Positions 10,514 through 17,803 of a stretch of 64,000 bases of DNA are shown here, piece by piece. Position numbers and translations under genes: made by a program. The DNA lies in contig NZ_JABBGM010000006.1 in the NCBI RefSeq assembly GCF_012927405.1, positions 204,894 to 268,893 on the forward strand. Direction: 5' to 3'. The notes beneath the pieces are model-generated. The model was not told the DNA's origin and did not search any database. It worked only from the letters and a program-made list of their open reading frames with translations. Source of the stretch: Novosphingobium olei. Its GTDB lineage: Bacteria > Pseudomonadota > Alphaproteobacteria > Sphingomonadales > Sphingomonadaceae. Positions within the stretch are counted from its first letter, which is position 1; each line of letters opens with the position of its first letter.

Positions 10514-11164
10514 TCAGCCTTGTTTCTGCTGTCCGTATCGCATGAAAGCCTGGCCGATCCGCGCCATTTCGGCGTCATCCAGCAACAGCGGCCCGCCGAT
10601 GGCGAGTGTGCCGCAATAGACGGCGGCCTGTTCCTCCACCTCGTCAGCCACGGCGAGCGCCTGGTGGATCGTGCGGCCGACGGCGATCTGGCCGTGGTTG
10701 GTCATCAGGCAGGCGCGATAGCCATCGAGCGTGGCGGCAATTGCATGGGCGAGCTCTTCGGAACCGAAGGTGGCATAGGGGGCAAGCGGCACTTTTGCCC
10801 CGCCCGCGACCGCGACCATGTAGTGGACCGAGGGTATCTCTCGCCCCGCGCAGGCCAGGATGGTGGCGTGGCGCGAATGGCAGTGGACCACCGCGCCAAC
10901 CTCGCCGCGCGCGAGATAGAGGCCGAGATGCATCCGCCACTCGGATGAGGGGCGCGGCCCCTGATCGTCCCAGTTGCCTGCATTGTCGACGAAGACCATC
11001 TGCTCCGCCGTCAGCCGGCCGGGGACGACGCCCGAGGGCGTAACCAGCATGCCGCCATCGACGCGGATGGAAACGTTGCCCGAGGTGCCGCGATTGAGGC
11101 CGCGCGCATCCATCTGCTGCATGACATCGACCATCGATTGCCGCAGCGCCTGTTCGTTACCCAT
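10514..11164 (-). CDS. Class II aldolase/adducin family protein (FucA-like)
   Basis: 216-residue Zn-dependent aldolase or epimerase of the AraD/FucA family. Signatures: LNRGTSGNVSIR (phosphate loop) near residue 20, SSEWRMHLGLY with the catalytic Glu, VVHCHSRHAT with two Zn ligands, and MTNHGQIAVGRT with the third His. The ATG at 11164 overlaps the end of the PfkB gene by 8 nt, so the pair is probably translationally coupled. A kinase followed by a class II aldolase suggests phosphorylation of a sugar or polyol and its cleavage to DHAP or an equivalent plus an aldehyde. Exact substrate not identifiable. Confidence 0.9.
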   Translation of the reverse strand: MGNEQALRQSMVDVMQQMDARGLNRGTSGNVSIRVDGGMLVTPSGVVPGRLTAEQMVFVDNAGNWDDQGPRPSSEWRMHLGLYLARGEVGAVVHCHSRHATILACAGREIPSVHYMVAVAGGAKVPLAPYATFGSEELAHAIAATLDGYRACLMTNHGQIAVGRTIHQALAVADEVEEQAAVYCGTLAIGGPLLLDDAEMARIGQAFMRYGQQKQG

Positions 11165-12125
11165 GGGAAGCGTCCGTGGCCGTCTGGTGGGTGGCCATGA
11201 AATCGACCACGCCCTGATAGCTGGCAAGTGTTCCGGTTGTGCCGATGCCCGAGGCGACCTGCGCGGCCGTCGCGCAGGCGAACGCCATCGCATCGCGATC
11301 CGAAAGCCCGCGATGCCGCGCGGCGTGAAATCCCGCGCAGACGGAATCGCCGCAGCTGGTGGTATCGACCGGATCGATCCGCCAAGGCGGCACTTCGATC
11401 ACGCTGTCGTGCGTCAATAGCGCGGCACCCCGCGCGCCGAGCTTGAACAGGCAGGCGCCGGCTCCCTTGGCGATGAAGTGATCGGCCGCGGCGCGCAGAT
11501 CATCGGTCTTGCCGAACAGGACCGCCACTTCGGCCAGGCTGGGCATGAAGATGTCGACGTGCGGCAGCAGCGCGTCGAGGTCCTGCGCGGCAGCGGGGGA
11601 TGGTGCGATCAGGTCGCAGGTGACGAACGCACCCCTGGCCTTTGCCGCGGCCAGGAACCCGGCGCCTTGCCCTGCGGTACCGGGAAAGCCCACCGCCGCC
11701 CAGTGCACCGCCGCGGTGCGGTCGAGCGCTTCGAGCACGGCGGGCGTGACCGGTGCGAACAGACTGGCGCCGAGCATGTGCCAGTTCGGCCGGTCGCCGT
11801 TGGGCCTGATCGGCAGCACGGTCGTCGACGTGGGCATCGCGACGTCATCGACGAGCAGCGTGGTATCGACCCCTTCGGCTTCGAGCATCGAGCGCACCAG
11901 CTGGCCCTGCGGGTCGATTCCGATGGCCGAGCCCACGGCCGCCTGCAGCCCGAGACGCTGCGCGACATAGGCGGTGCCCGCCGCCGTCCCCGCTGGAGAC
12001 AGCGCGATGCGCTCGACGATCTGGCCTTCCTCTCCCGGCAGCGACGCGACCGGATGAACGGCGATATCGAGCGTGGTGAGGCCGACCGCCATCAGGTCGA
12101 TCGGGCGCGAAGCGGCAGGGATCAC
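11157..12125 (-). CDS. PfkB-family carbohydrate kinase
   Basis: 322-residue ribokinase-like enzyme. The C-terminal signature near residue 253 reads DTTSCGDSVCAGF: the catalytic Asp is present, but the usual GAGD anion-hole sequence is SCGD. The N-terminal substrate lid is SPAGTAAGTAYVAQRLGL. Start is taken as GTG at 12125 (encoding MIPAASRPIDLMAVG); it lies 10 nt after the aminotransferase stop and avoids a very basic, unlikely N-terminal extension. It should phosphorylate the product that the downstream aldolase cleaves. The altered anion hole is the one odd feature and merits checking against relatives. Confidence 0.87.
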   Translation of the reverse strand: MIPAASRPIDLMAVGLTTLDIAVHPVASLPGEEGQIVERIALSPAGTAAGTAYVAQRLGLQAAVGSAIGIDPQGQLVRSMLEAEGVDTTLLVDDVAMPTSTTVLPIRPNGDRPNWHMLGASLFAPVTPAVLEALDRTAAVHWAAVGFPGTAGQGAGFLAAAKARGAFVTCDLIAPSPAAAQDLDALLPHVDIFMPSLAEVAVLFGKTDDLRAAADHFIAKGAGACLFKLGARGAALLTHDSVIEVPPWRIDPVDTTSCGDSVCAGFHAARHRGLSDRDAMAFACATAAQVASGIGTTGTLASYQGVVDFMATHQTATDASHG

Positions 12126-12135
12126 AATGCGCCTC

Positions 12136-13404
12136 TCAGTGCGCGCCGAACATGGCGACGAGCACCGGATGTGGTTCGAGCGAAGGCTGCCGGGCCTTGA
12201 GCGCGGCGAACGCCGCCTCTGCCGCTTCGAGCGCGAAGTCGATGTCGGCATCGGTCATCGCCGCGCACAGGAACATGTTGTGCCAAGGGTGCACATAGAC
12301 CCCGCGCTTGAGCATCTCCTCGCCCCAGGCATAACCGGTGCGGAAATCCGGATCTTCGGCGAACAGGATCTGCGGCATCTGCACCGGGCCGCTCTGGCGC
12401 AAGGCATAGCCGTGGCGGGCTGCGGCCGCATCGAGCCCTTCGCGCCAGCGATTGCCGAGGTGGACGGTGTGTTCGAGGTAGTCGGTTTCGCGGATGATCC
12501 GCAGCGTTTCGATGGCCGCCGCCATCGGCACGGCGGACAGCCAGAACGATCCAGTGGCGTAGATCTGGCCCGCACCATCGCGGCAGGAATCGTTGCCCAG
12601 CAGGGCCGAAATCGGGTGCCCGTTGGCAAAGCACTTGCCCCAGGCGGACAGGTCTGGCTGCACGCCAAGGCTTGTCCAGCTGCTGCCGCGCGCAAGGCGG
12701 AAGCCCGCACGCACTTCATCGACGATCAGCTTGGCGCCGGCAGCATCGCACAGTTCGCGCGCGCGGCGGGCATAGGCCGGATCGGGCAGTTCCTGATCGA
12801 TGAAGGCATCGTGCTTGAAGGGCGAGGCAAAGATCGCGGCAAGGTCGTCACCCGCTTCGGTCACGGCCTTTTCCAGGCTTTCGACGTCGTTGTAGGTGTA
12901 ATAGCGCAGGTGCGCGCGATCTTCGGGCACCACGCCGGCCGGGATCGGGGTGCACCACGGCGCCGCGCCGTGGTAGGCGCCGGCGGCGAGCAGCACGACC
13001 TTGCGCCCGGTCTGCGCACGGGCGACGCTCATCGCCATGGTCGTGGCATCGGTGCCGTTCTTGCAGAAGATCGCCCAGTCGGCGTGATCGACCATTTCGA
13101 CCAGCGTTTCGGCCAGATCGACCAGCAGGGGGGAGGGACCGGTCAGCGTATCGCCCAGCGCCGTTTGCGCGCGGGCGGCGGCTTCGACGCGTTCGTCGCG
13201 ATAGCCGAGCAGGCTGGGGCCGTAGGCGCACATGAAATCGAGATAGCGGTTGCCATCCGCGTCCCAGATATAGGCGCCTTCGGCCTTGCTGAAGAATTGC
13301 GGATAGAGCGCGGGCAGCAGGCGGGTGGATTCGTGGCCGTACATCCCGTTGGGGATGACCTTGAGGGCGCGGGCGCGTAGCGCCTCGTCAGCGGAGCGGT
13401 TCAT
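12136..13404 (-). CDS. Class III aminotransferase, GSA-aminomutase-like
   Basis: 422-residue PLP enzyme of the HemL-like group: YLDFMCAYGPSLLGYRD, FCKNGTDATTMAMSVARAQTGR, LIVDEVRAGFRL (PLP-binding Asp) and SAWGKCFANGHPISALLG with the Schiff-base Lys near residue 255. True HemL works in tetrapyrrole synthesis, but here the gene lies between a TonB receptor (34 nt upstream) and a PfkB kinase (10 nt downstream), so a catabolic transamination or aminomutase reaction on an imported amine is more likely. Weak ribosome site. Start at 13404 gives a normal N-terminus (MNRSADEALRARALKVIPNG). Confidence 0.9.
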   Translation of the reverse strand: MNRSADEALRARALKVIPNGMYGHESTRLLPALYPQFFSKAEGAYIWDADGNRYLDFMCAYGPSLLGYRDERVEAAARAQTALGDTLTGPSPLLVDLAETLVEMVDHADWAIFCKNGTDATTMAMSVARAQTGRKVVLLAAGAYHGAAPWCTPIPAGVVPEDRAHLRYYTYNDVESLEKAVTEAGDDLAAIFASPFKHDAFIDQELPDPAYARRARELCDAAGAKLIVDEVRAGFRLARGSSWTSLGVQPDLSAWGKCFANGHPISALLGNDSCRDGAGQIYATGSFWLSAVPMAAAIETLRIIRETDYLEHTVHLGNRWREGLDAAAARHGYALRQSGPVQMPQILFAEDPDFRTGYAWGEEMLKRGVYVHPWHNMFLCAAMTDADIDFALEAAEAAFAALKARQPSLEPHPVLVAMFGAH

Positions 13405-13438
13405 GGATGGGGTGCTCTTCGATCGTTGAAGGGGGACA

Positions 13439-15673
13439 TCAGAACTTGAACGAGACCTGCACGCCGTAGGTGGCCGGATCGTTGTAGTTGACCTCGTCCA
13501 TCGTGATCACCGGCGAGACATAAGTGGTGAAGCGCGTGTTGGTGATGTTCTTGGCCCACAGCGCCAGCTCCAGCTTCTCGTCGCGGGAAAGCCACGAGAG
13601 GCGCGCGTTGGCGAGCGCATAGGGCGCGACGCGGTTGCTGGCGAGGTTGTCGGGCGCGAGGAACGTTTCGGACTGGAAGCTGCCGTCCATGCGCAGGCGC
13701 AGCGCACTGTCGCCGGGCAGGGGTTGGGTGACGGTGAACCCGGCCGACACGGCGACCGACGGCGCGTTGACCAGCTGGTTGCCCGAATAGTCGGCCGCGC
13801 TCAACGCGGTGAACGTCTTGTAGCGCGCGTGCAGCAGGCTGAGGTTGACGAAGGCGTTGAAGTTGCGGCTCGGCTGCGCCTGCAGTTCGGCTTCCACGCC
13901 ATAGATCTCGGCATTGCCGGCATTCAGCTTGCGCTGCACCGGGATGGTGCCCGAAGTATCGAACACGAAGACCTGCAGGTCCTTGTAATTATAGTAGAAC
14001 CCGGCAGCGTTGAAGCGCAGCGTGCGGCCGAGCAGCTCGCTCTTGAAGCCGGCTTCGTAGGCATAGAGCTTTTCCGAACGGAACGGCTTCAACTGGGCCG
14101 GATCGGACGAGGACCCGCCCGCGAAACCGCCGCTGTTGTAGCCCTTCGATGCGCTGGCATAGAGCAGCACGTCGCGGCTCGCCTGGTAGGACACCGCACC
14201 GCGCCACGACAGGTCGTGAAACGTCTTCGACCCCGTGAAATCGAGCACGGGGACGAAGATCACGTCGTCGAACGCCGAATGGAAATCGAAGTCGATCTTG
14301 TCGGTTGAATAGCGCAAGCCGCCGGTGACGGTCAGCTTGTCGGTGAGCTTGACGTCGGCCTGCGCGAAGGCAGCCCAGCTCTCGGTCTTCTGCGTGTAGG
14401 GGAAGGCGAAGTTGCCGATCGAGTTGACTGGATCGAACGTGCCCAGCAGGTCGTTGGGATCGCGGAACACGCGCAGGATGTCGTACGAGCTTTTCGTCAC
14501 GAGGTTGTCGTGGAAGTAGTAGCCGCCGACAATCCAGTTGACCTTGGTGCTGTCGCGCGATTGCAGGCGGATTTCCTGGCTGAACTGGTCCGGCCGGTCG
14601 ATGTACGTGGCGGTCAGGACATTGTTGGGGCTGGCGTCGGTATCCTCCAGCGTCTTGCGGCGGACTTGTTCATAGGCGCTGATCGACGTGAGCGAGACCT
14701 TGTCGAACTGGACGCTGGCGGTGAGCGAGGCACCGAACACGTCCACCCGTTCCTTGCCCTCGACGTCGTAGTCGCCTGCGTTCAGGTTGTTGTCGGTATC
14801 GGCATAGCCGAGCCCGTCGAGCGGCACGCCGCTGGCGCTGAAGTTGGGGTTGCCGGCGAAATCGACGCCCTGGCCGCGATGCTGGAATTGCCGCGCGCCG
14901 CCCCGGTTCTGGCCGCCATGCACGATGGCGCGGACCAGCACGTCGCTGTTCGGGGTGAAATCGACGATGGCGCGGCCCGCCCACATGTCGAGATCGTTGA
15001 GCTTGTGACCGGTCACGCGGTTGAGCAGCCAGCCATCACGTTTGAGATAGGTGCCCGAAACGCGGGCCTTGAGCACATCGCCCGCGATCGGGCCGCCCAT
15101 GCCGCCTTCGAGCTGGATCTCGTTGTAGCGGCCATAGGAGGCCGAACCGTTGGCGGTGAAGGTGTCGGTCGGCTTGCGCGATGTGAAGCGGATCGCGCCT
15201 GCGGTGGTGTTGCGGCCATAGAGCGTGCCCTGCGGCCCTTTCAGCACTTCGATGCCATCGCTGTCGAAGACGTTGAACAGCTTGCCGGCATTCGCGCCGA
15301 GGAACACGTCGTCAACATAGACGCCGACCGCGCCGGTGGTGTTCGAGTTGAAATCGCCGATGCCGACACCGCGCAGGAACAGCGATGTGGTGGTGGCCGC
15401 CGTGCCCGCCTGCGAGGAAAGCCCGGGAACCAGCAGCGACAGGTCGCGCGGATCGCGGATGCCGGCCTGCGACAGGGCCTCGCCGCTGATGGCCGCGATG
15501 CTGATCGGCACATCCTGCACGTTCTGGGCACGCCGCTGGGCGGTGACGACGATTTCGCCGAGGCCCTCGCTTTTTTTGGGGGCGCCTTCAGGGGGAGCGG
15601 CTTCCTGCGCCTGTGCGGCGAGAGGGGTTAGAGCCAGCAACGAAACCGATAGCAGGGCAGCAACGCGCATCAT
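13439..15673 (-). CDS. TonB-dependent receptor of the catabolic locus
   Basis: 744-residue outer-membrane transporter. Signal peptide MMRVAALLSVSLLALTPLA ending AQAQ; TonB box-like GEIVVTAQRR; plug with VEVLKGPQGTLYGRNTTAGA-type sequence; barrel ending in VSFKF. It belongs to the iron-complex/outer-membrane receptor type that is greatly expanded in sphingomonads. Two in-frame ATGs exist (15679 and 15673); GAGGG lies right against the first and 6-7 nt before the second, so 15673 is preferred. A much longer in-frame extension to 16378 runs across the divergent tetR gene and is not believed. First gene of the leftward operon; its substrate is probably what the downstream enzymes degrade. Confidence 0.92.
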   Translation of the reverse strand: MMRVAALLSVSLLALTPLAAQAQEAAPPEGAPKKSEGLGEIVVTAQRRAQNVQDVPISIAAISGEALSQAGIRDPRDLSLLVPGLSSQAGTAATTTSLFLRGVGIGDFNSNTTGAVGVYVDDVFLGANAGKLFNVFDSDGIEVLKGPQGTLYGRNTTAGAIRFTSRKPTDTFTANGSASYGRYNEIQLEGGMGGPIAGDVLKARVSGTYLKRDGWLLNRVTGHKLNDLDMWAGRAIVDFTPNSDVLVRAIVHGGQNRGGARQFQHRGQGVDFAGNPNFSASGVPLDGLGYADTDNNLNAGDYDVEGKERVDVFGASLTASVQFDKVSLTSISAYEQVRRKTLEDTDASPNNVLTATYIDRPDQFSQEIRLQSRDSTKVNWIVGGYYFHDNLVTKSSYDILRVFRDPNDLLGTFDPVNSIGNFAFPYTQKTESWAAFAQADVKLTDKLTVTGGLRYSTDKIDFDFHSAFDDVIFVPVLDFTGSKTFHDLSWRGAVSYQASRDVLLYASASKGYNSGGFAGGSSSDPAQLKPFRSEKLYAYEAGFKSELLGRTLRFNAAGFYYNYKDLQVFVFDTSGTIPVQRKLNAGNAEIYGVEAELQAQPSRNFNAFVNLSLLHARYKTFTALSAADYSGNQLVNAPSVAVSAGFTVTQPLPGDSALRLRMDGSFQSETFLAPDNLASNRVAPYALANARLSWLSRDEKLELALWAKNITNTRFTTYVSPVITMDEVNYNDPATYGVQVSFKF

Positions 15674-15696
15674 CGTCATTCCCTCATTGCCGTTTT

Positions 15697-15766
15697 CGAC
15701 ATTTGTCGCATTAGGAGTGACCGAATCTCGAAATGTGTCAAGTTTGAAAATTGGCGAGATAATTTT
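15697..15766. promoter_or_regulatory. Candidate TetR operators in divergent promoter
   Basis: Two palindromes lie between the TonB receptor and tetR: CGACA-TT-TGTCG (15697-15708) and AAAATT-GGCGAGAT-AATTTT (15747-15766). The region is unusually AT-rich for this window, as expected for promoters. TetR-family proteins often bind such divergent sites and repress both directions. Binding is inferred only. Confidence 0.4.
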
Positions 15767-15814
15767 TTCGGACAGATGATTGATTTTCGCGCGGTCCCGT
15801 AAGATCGTGGCACC

Positions 15815-16492
15815 ATGACCGAAGGACGCACCGCAGAGCGGGGATCGACCCGCGCCGACATCCGCCGCCCGGCGCAGAAGCGCAGCAAGGCGCGTTTCGA
15901 GGCGATCCTCGACGGGGCCGAGCGCCTGCTGGAAAAGGTGCCGACCGCGGCGCTCAGCATTCACGCGATTGCCGCCGAAGTCGGCATCTCGCCGCCGTCG
16001 ATCTATCACTTCTTTCCCGAACCCCAGCTCGTCTTCAGCGCGCTGGCCGAACGCTACCTGACGCGCTTCGAGCAGTCCGTGCTGGCCGATCCGCCAACCG
16101 AGGTGGAAAGCTGGCAGGACCTGCAGACGCGGCAGTTCCGATCGGCGCAGCGCTGGTTCAACGCCCATCCTGCGGCGCGGCAGGTGCTGTTGGGCGGGCC
16201 GGCCTGGTCGCCCGACATCGGCATCCAGGATCACGACAGCAATTACGTCACCGCTGGCCGGATGCTCGAGCTGCTCGATGCGCTGTTCGTGCTGCCGGAA
16301 ATCCCCGATCTGCGCGACAGGCTGGTGGAAGTCATCGTCATCAGCGACGCTATCTGGTCGCTTTCGGTCCATCGCCATGGCCAGATTACCGACGCGATGG
16401 AGGAACAGGCGCGACGCGCGCGCATCGCCTATTCCCGCACGTTCCTGCCCGAATACCTGACGCGGCGCGCGCCGGTGGACGCCGCCGAATGA
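15815..16492 (+). CDS. TetR-family transcriptional regulator
   Basis: 225-residue regulator: N-terminal helix-turn-helix near residues 30-75 (ILDGAERLLEKVPTAALSIH, then EVGISPPSIYHFFPEPQLVF), and a C-terminal ligand domain without close resemblance to a studied member. It is divergent from the TonB-receptor-led operon and its stop overlaps the start of the MFS gene (ATGA). It most likely represses the receptor operon and its own tetR-MFS operon and responds to the imported compound or an intermediate. Confidence 0.9.
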   Translation: MTEGRTAERGSTRADIRRPAQKRSKARFEAILDGAERLLEKVPTAALSIHAIAAEVGISPPSIYHFFPEPQLVFSALAERYLTRFEQSVLADPPTEVESWQDLQTRQFRSAQRWFNAHPAARQVLLGGPAWSPDIGIQDHDSNYVTAGRMLELLDALFVLPEIPDLRDRLVEVIVISDAIWSLSVHRHGQITDAMEEQARRARIAYSRTFLPEYLTRRAPVDAAE

Positions 16493-17637
16493 GGGGTGCG
16501 GTCCGCGGCATCGGCGGCGGCGTGCTGACCGTGGCGCTGACCATCGGCTCGGTCGGGCTGCTGGTGCTGGGGCTGCAGCCGCTGCTGCTCGGCGGGCTGG
16601 TGCTCGAACGCCGCATTTCCGAAGCGGAGATCGGCAACCTCGTCACCGTGGAGATGCTGGCGATCGCGCTCGGCTCACTGGCCGGCGTCTGGCTGTTCCG
16701 GCGGGCTAATCCGCGTGCCGTGGCGATCCTTGCGGCAATCGGTCTCGCCGCAGTGGACCTGCTCTGCATCGGGGGCGGTCATGACGCCTGGCTGCTGCTG
16801 CTGCGCGGCGCGGCCGGCCTGTGCGAAGGCGTGCTCGTGGCGGCGGCGCTGGTGGCGATTGCCCTGTCCGCGCATGTAGAGCGCGCAAGCGCGCTGTTTC
16901 TGGCGGGGCAGACGCTGCTGCAGGCTATTGTCGCCTTTACCCTGCCGTATGTCGAAGGCGCGGGGTCTGCTGCGGATCATGTGTTCGCAGCGCTGGCCGG
17001 CGCGGCGGTGCTCGCGGCGCTTCTGGCCCTGGCGGTGCCATCGACGATGCGGCCGGTTGCTTCCGACGAGAGCGGCGGCGCGCTTTCACCTGCAAGCCTT
17101 GTGGCGCTGTGCTGTTCGGGGCTCTTCCTGGGAGCAATCGTCACGACCTGGAGCTATCTTGGCATTTGGCTCGCCAAGTATGGGCATTCGGCAAAGTTCG
17201 AGGGGCTGATCGTCGCCTCTTCGCTGGTCGCGCAGATCGCGGGGGCAAGCATTGCCGCGCGCTGGGGCGAGCGGGTCCATTACCGGACGGCGATTGCCGG
17301 CGGCGCGCTTGTCGCCGGGTTGCTGATCGCCGGGTTTTTCCTGGCGCGCGAAAGCAGCGCGGGGCTGGTGCTGGTGGGCGTGTGCTTCGGCTTCGTCTGG
17401 CTGTTCGTGCCCCCCTTCTTCGCAGGCTGGCTGATCGAGATCGATCCAGCCCGCCGCGCCGTGCTCTATCTCACCGCGTTCCAGCTGGGCGGTGCGGCGT
17501 TCCTTCCCTCGGCGGCGGCGCTGCTGGTGGATCGCTGGTCGGTCGATGCCGCGCTGTGTTCCAGCGGCGGGATCTTCATCCTGCTGTCGCTGATCGTCTA
17601 TGCGGCAACGGCCGGGAACCGGCGCGCAGCGGCCTGA
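16489..17637 (+). CDS. MFS transporter
   Basis: 382-residue protein with about 12 hydrophobic segments and short loops, of the major facilitator type (for example GSLAGVWLFRRANPR at the loop 2-3 position). The ATG overlaps the tetR stop by 4 nt, so it is co-translated with the regulator. It is likely the inner-membrane step for the compound brought in by the TonB receptor, or an exporter of an end product; direction cannot be told. Length is slightly short for MFS but complete. Confidence 0.85.
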   Translation: MRGAVRGIGGGVLTVALTIGSVGLLVLGLQPLLLGGLVLERRISEAEIGNLVTVEMLAIALGSLAGVWLFRRANPRAVAILAAIGLAAVDLLCIGGGHDAWLLLLRGAAGLCEGVLVAAALVAIALSAHVERASALFLAGQTLLQAIVAFTLPYVEGAGSAADHVFAALAGAAVLAALLALAVPSTMRPVASDESGGALSPASLVALCCSGLFLGAIVTTWSYLGIWLAKYGHSAKFEGLIVASSLVAQIAGASIAARWGERVHYRTAIAGGALVAGLLIAGFFLARESSAGLVLVGVCFGFVWLFVPPFFAGWLIEIDPARRAVLYLTAFQLGGAAFLPSAAALLVDRWSVDAALCSSGGIFILLSLIVYAATAGNRRAAA

Positions 17638-17803
17638 TCCGCGCGCGCCTGCGCTCTAGAGAGCGTCTTGCTGCAAGTGCGCACATTATCGCGACGCGAC
17701 GTGGTGTTAATGGCAATGGACGCTCCTGCTGCCCCGTCCTAGTCCCCGAACCCGGGTCGTAACAGGCGCGGATGCGCGCCGGCTTTCCGTTCGGGGCAGT
17801 TCT

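Noticed and set aside
13439..16378. 979-codon leftward frame extending the TonB receptor
   Set aside because: The extension lies over tetR; the signal peptide and ribosome site mark the real start near 15673.
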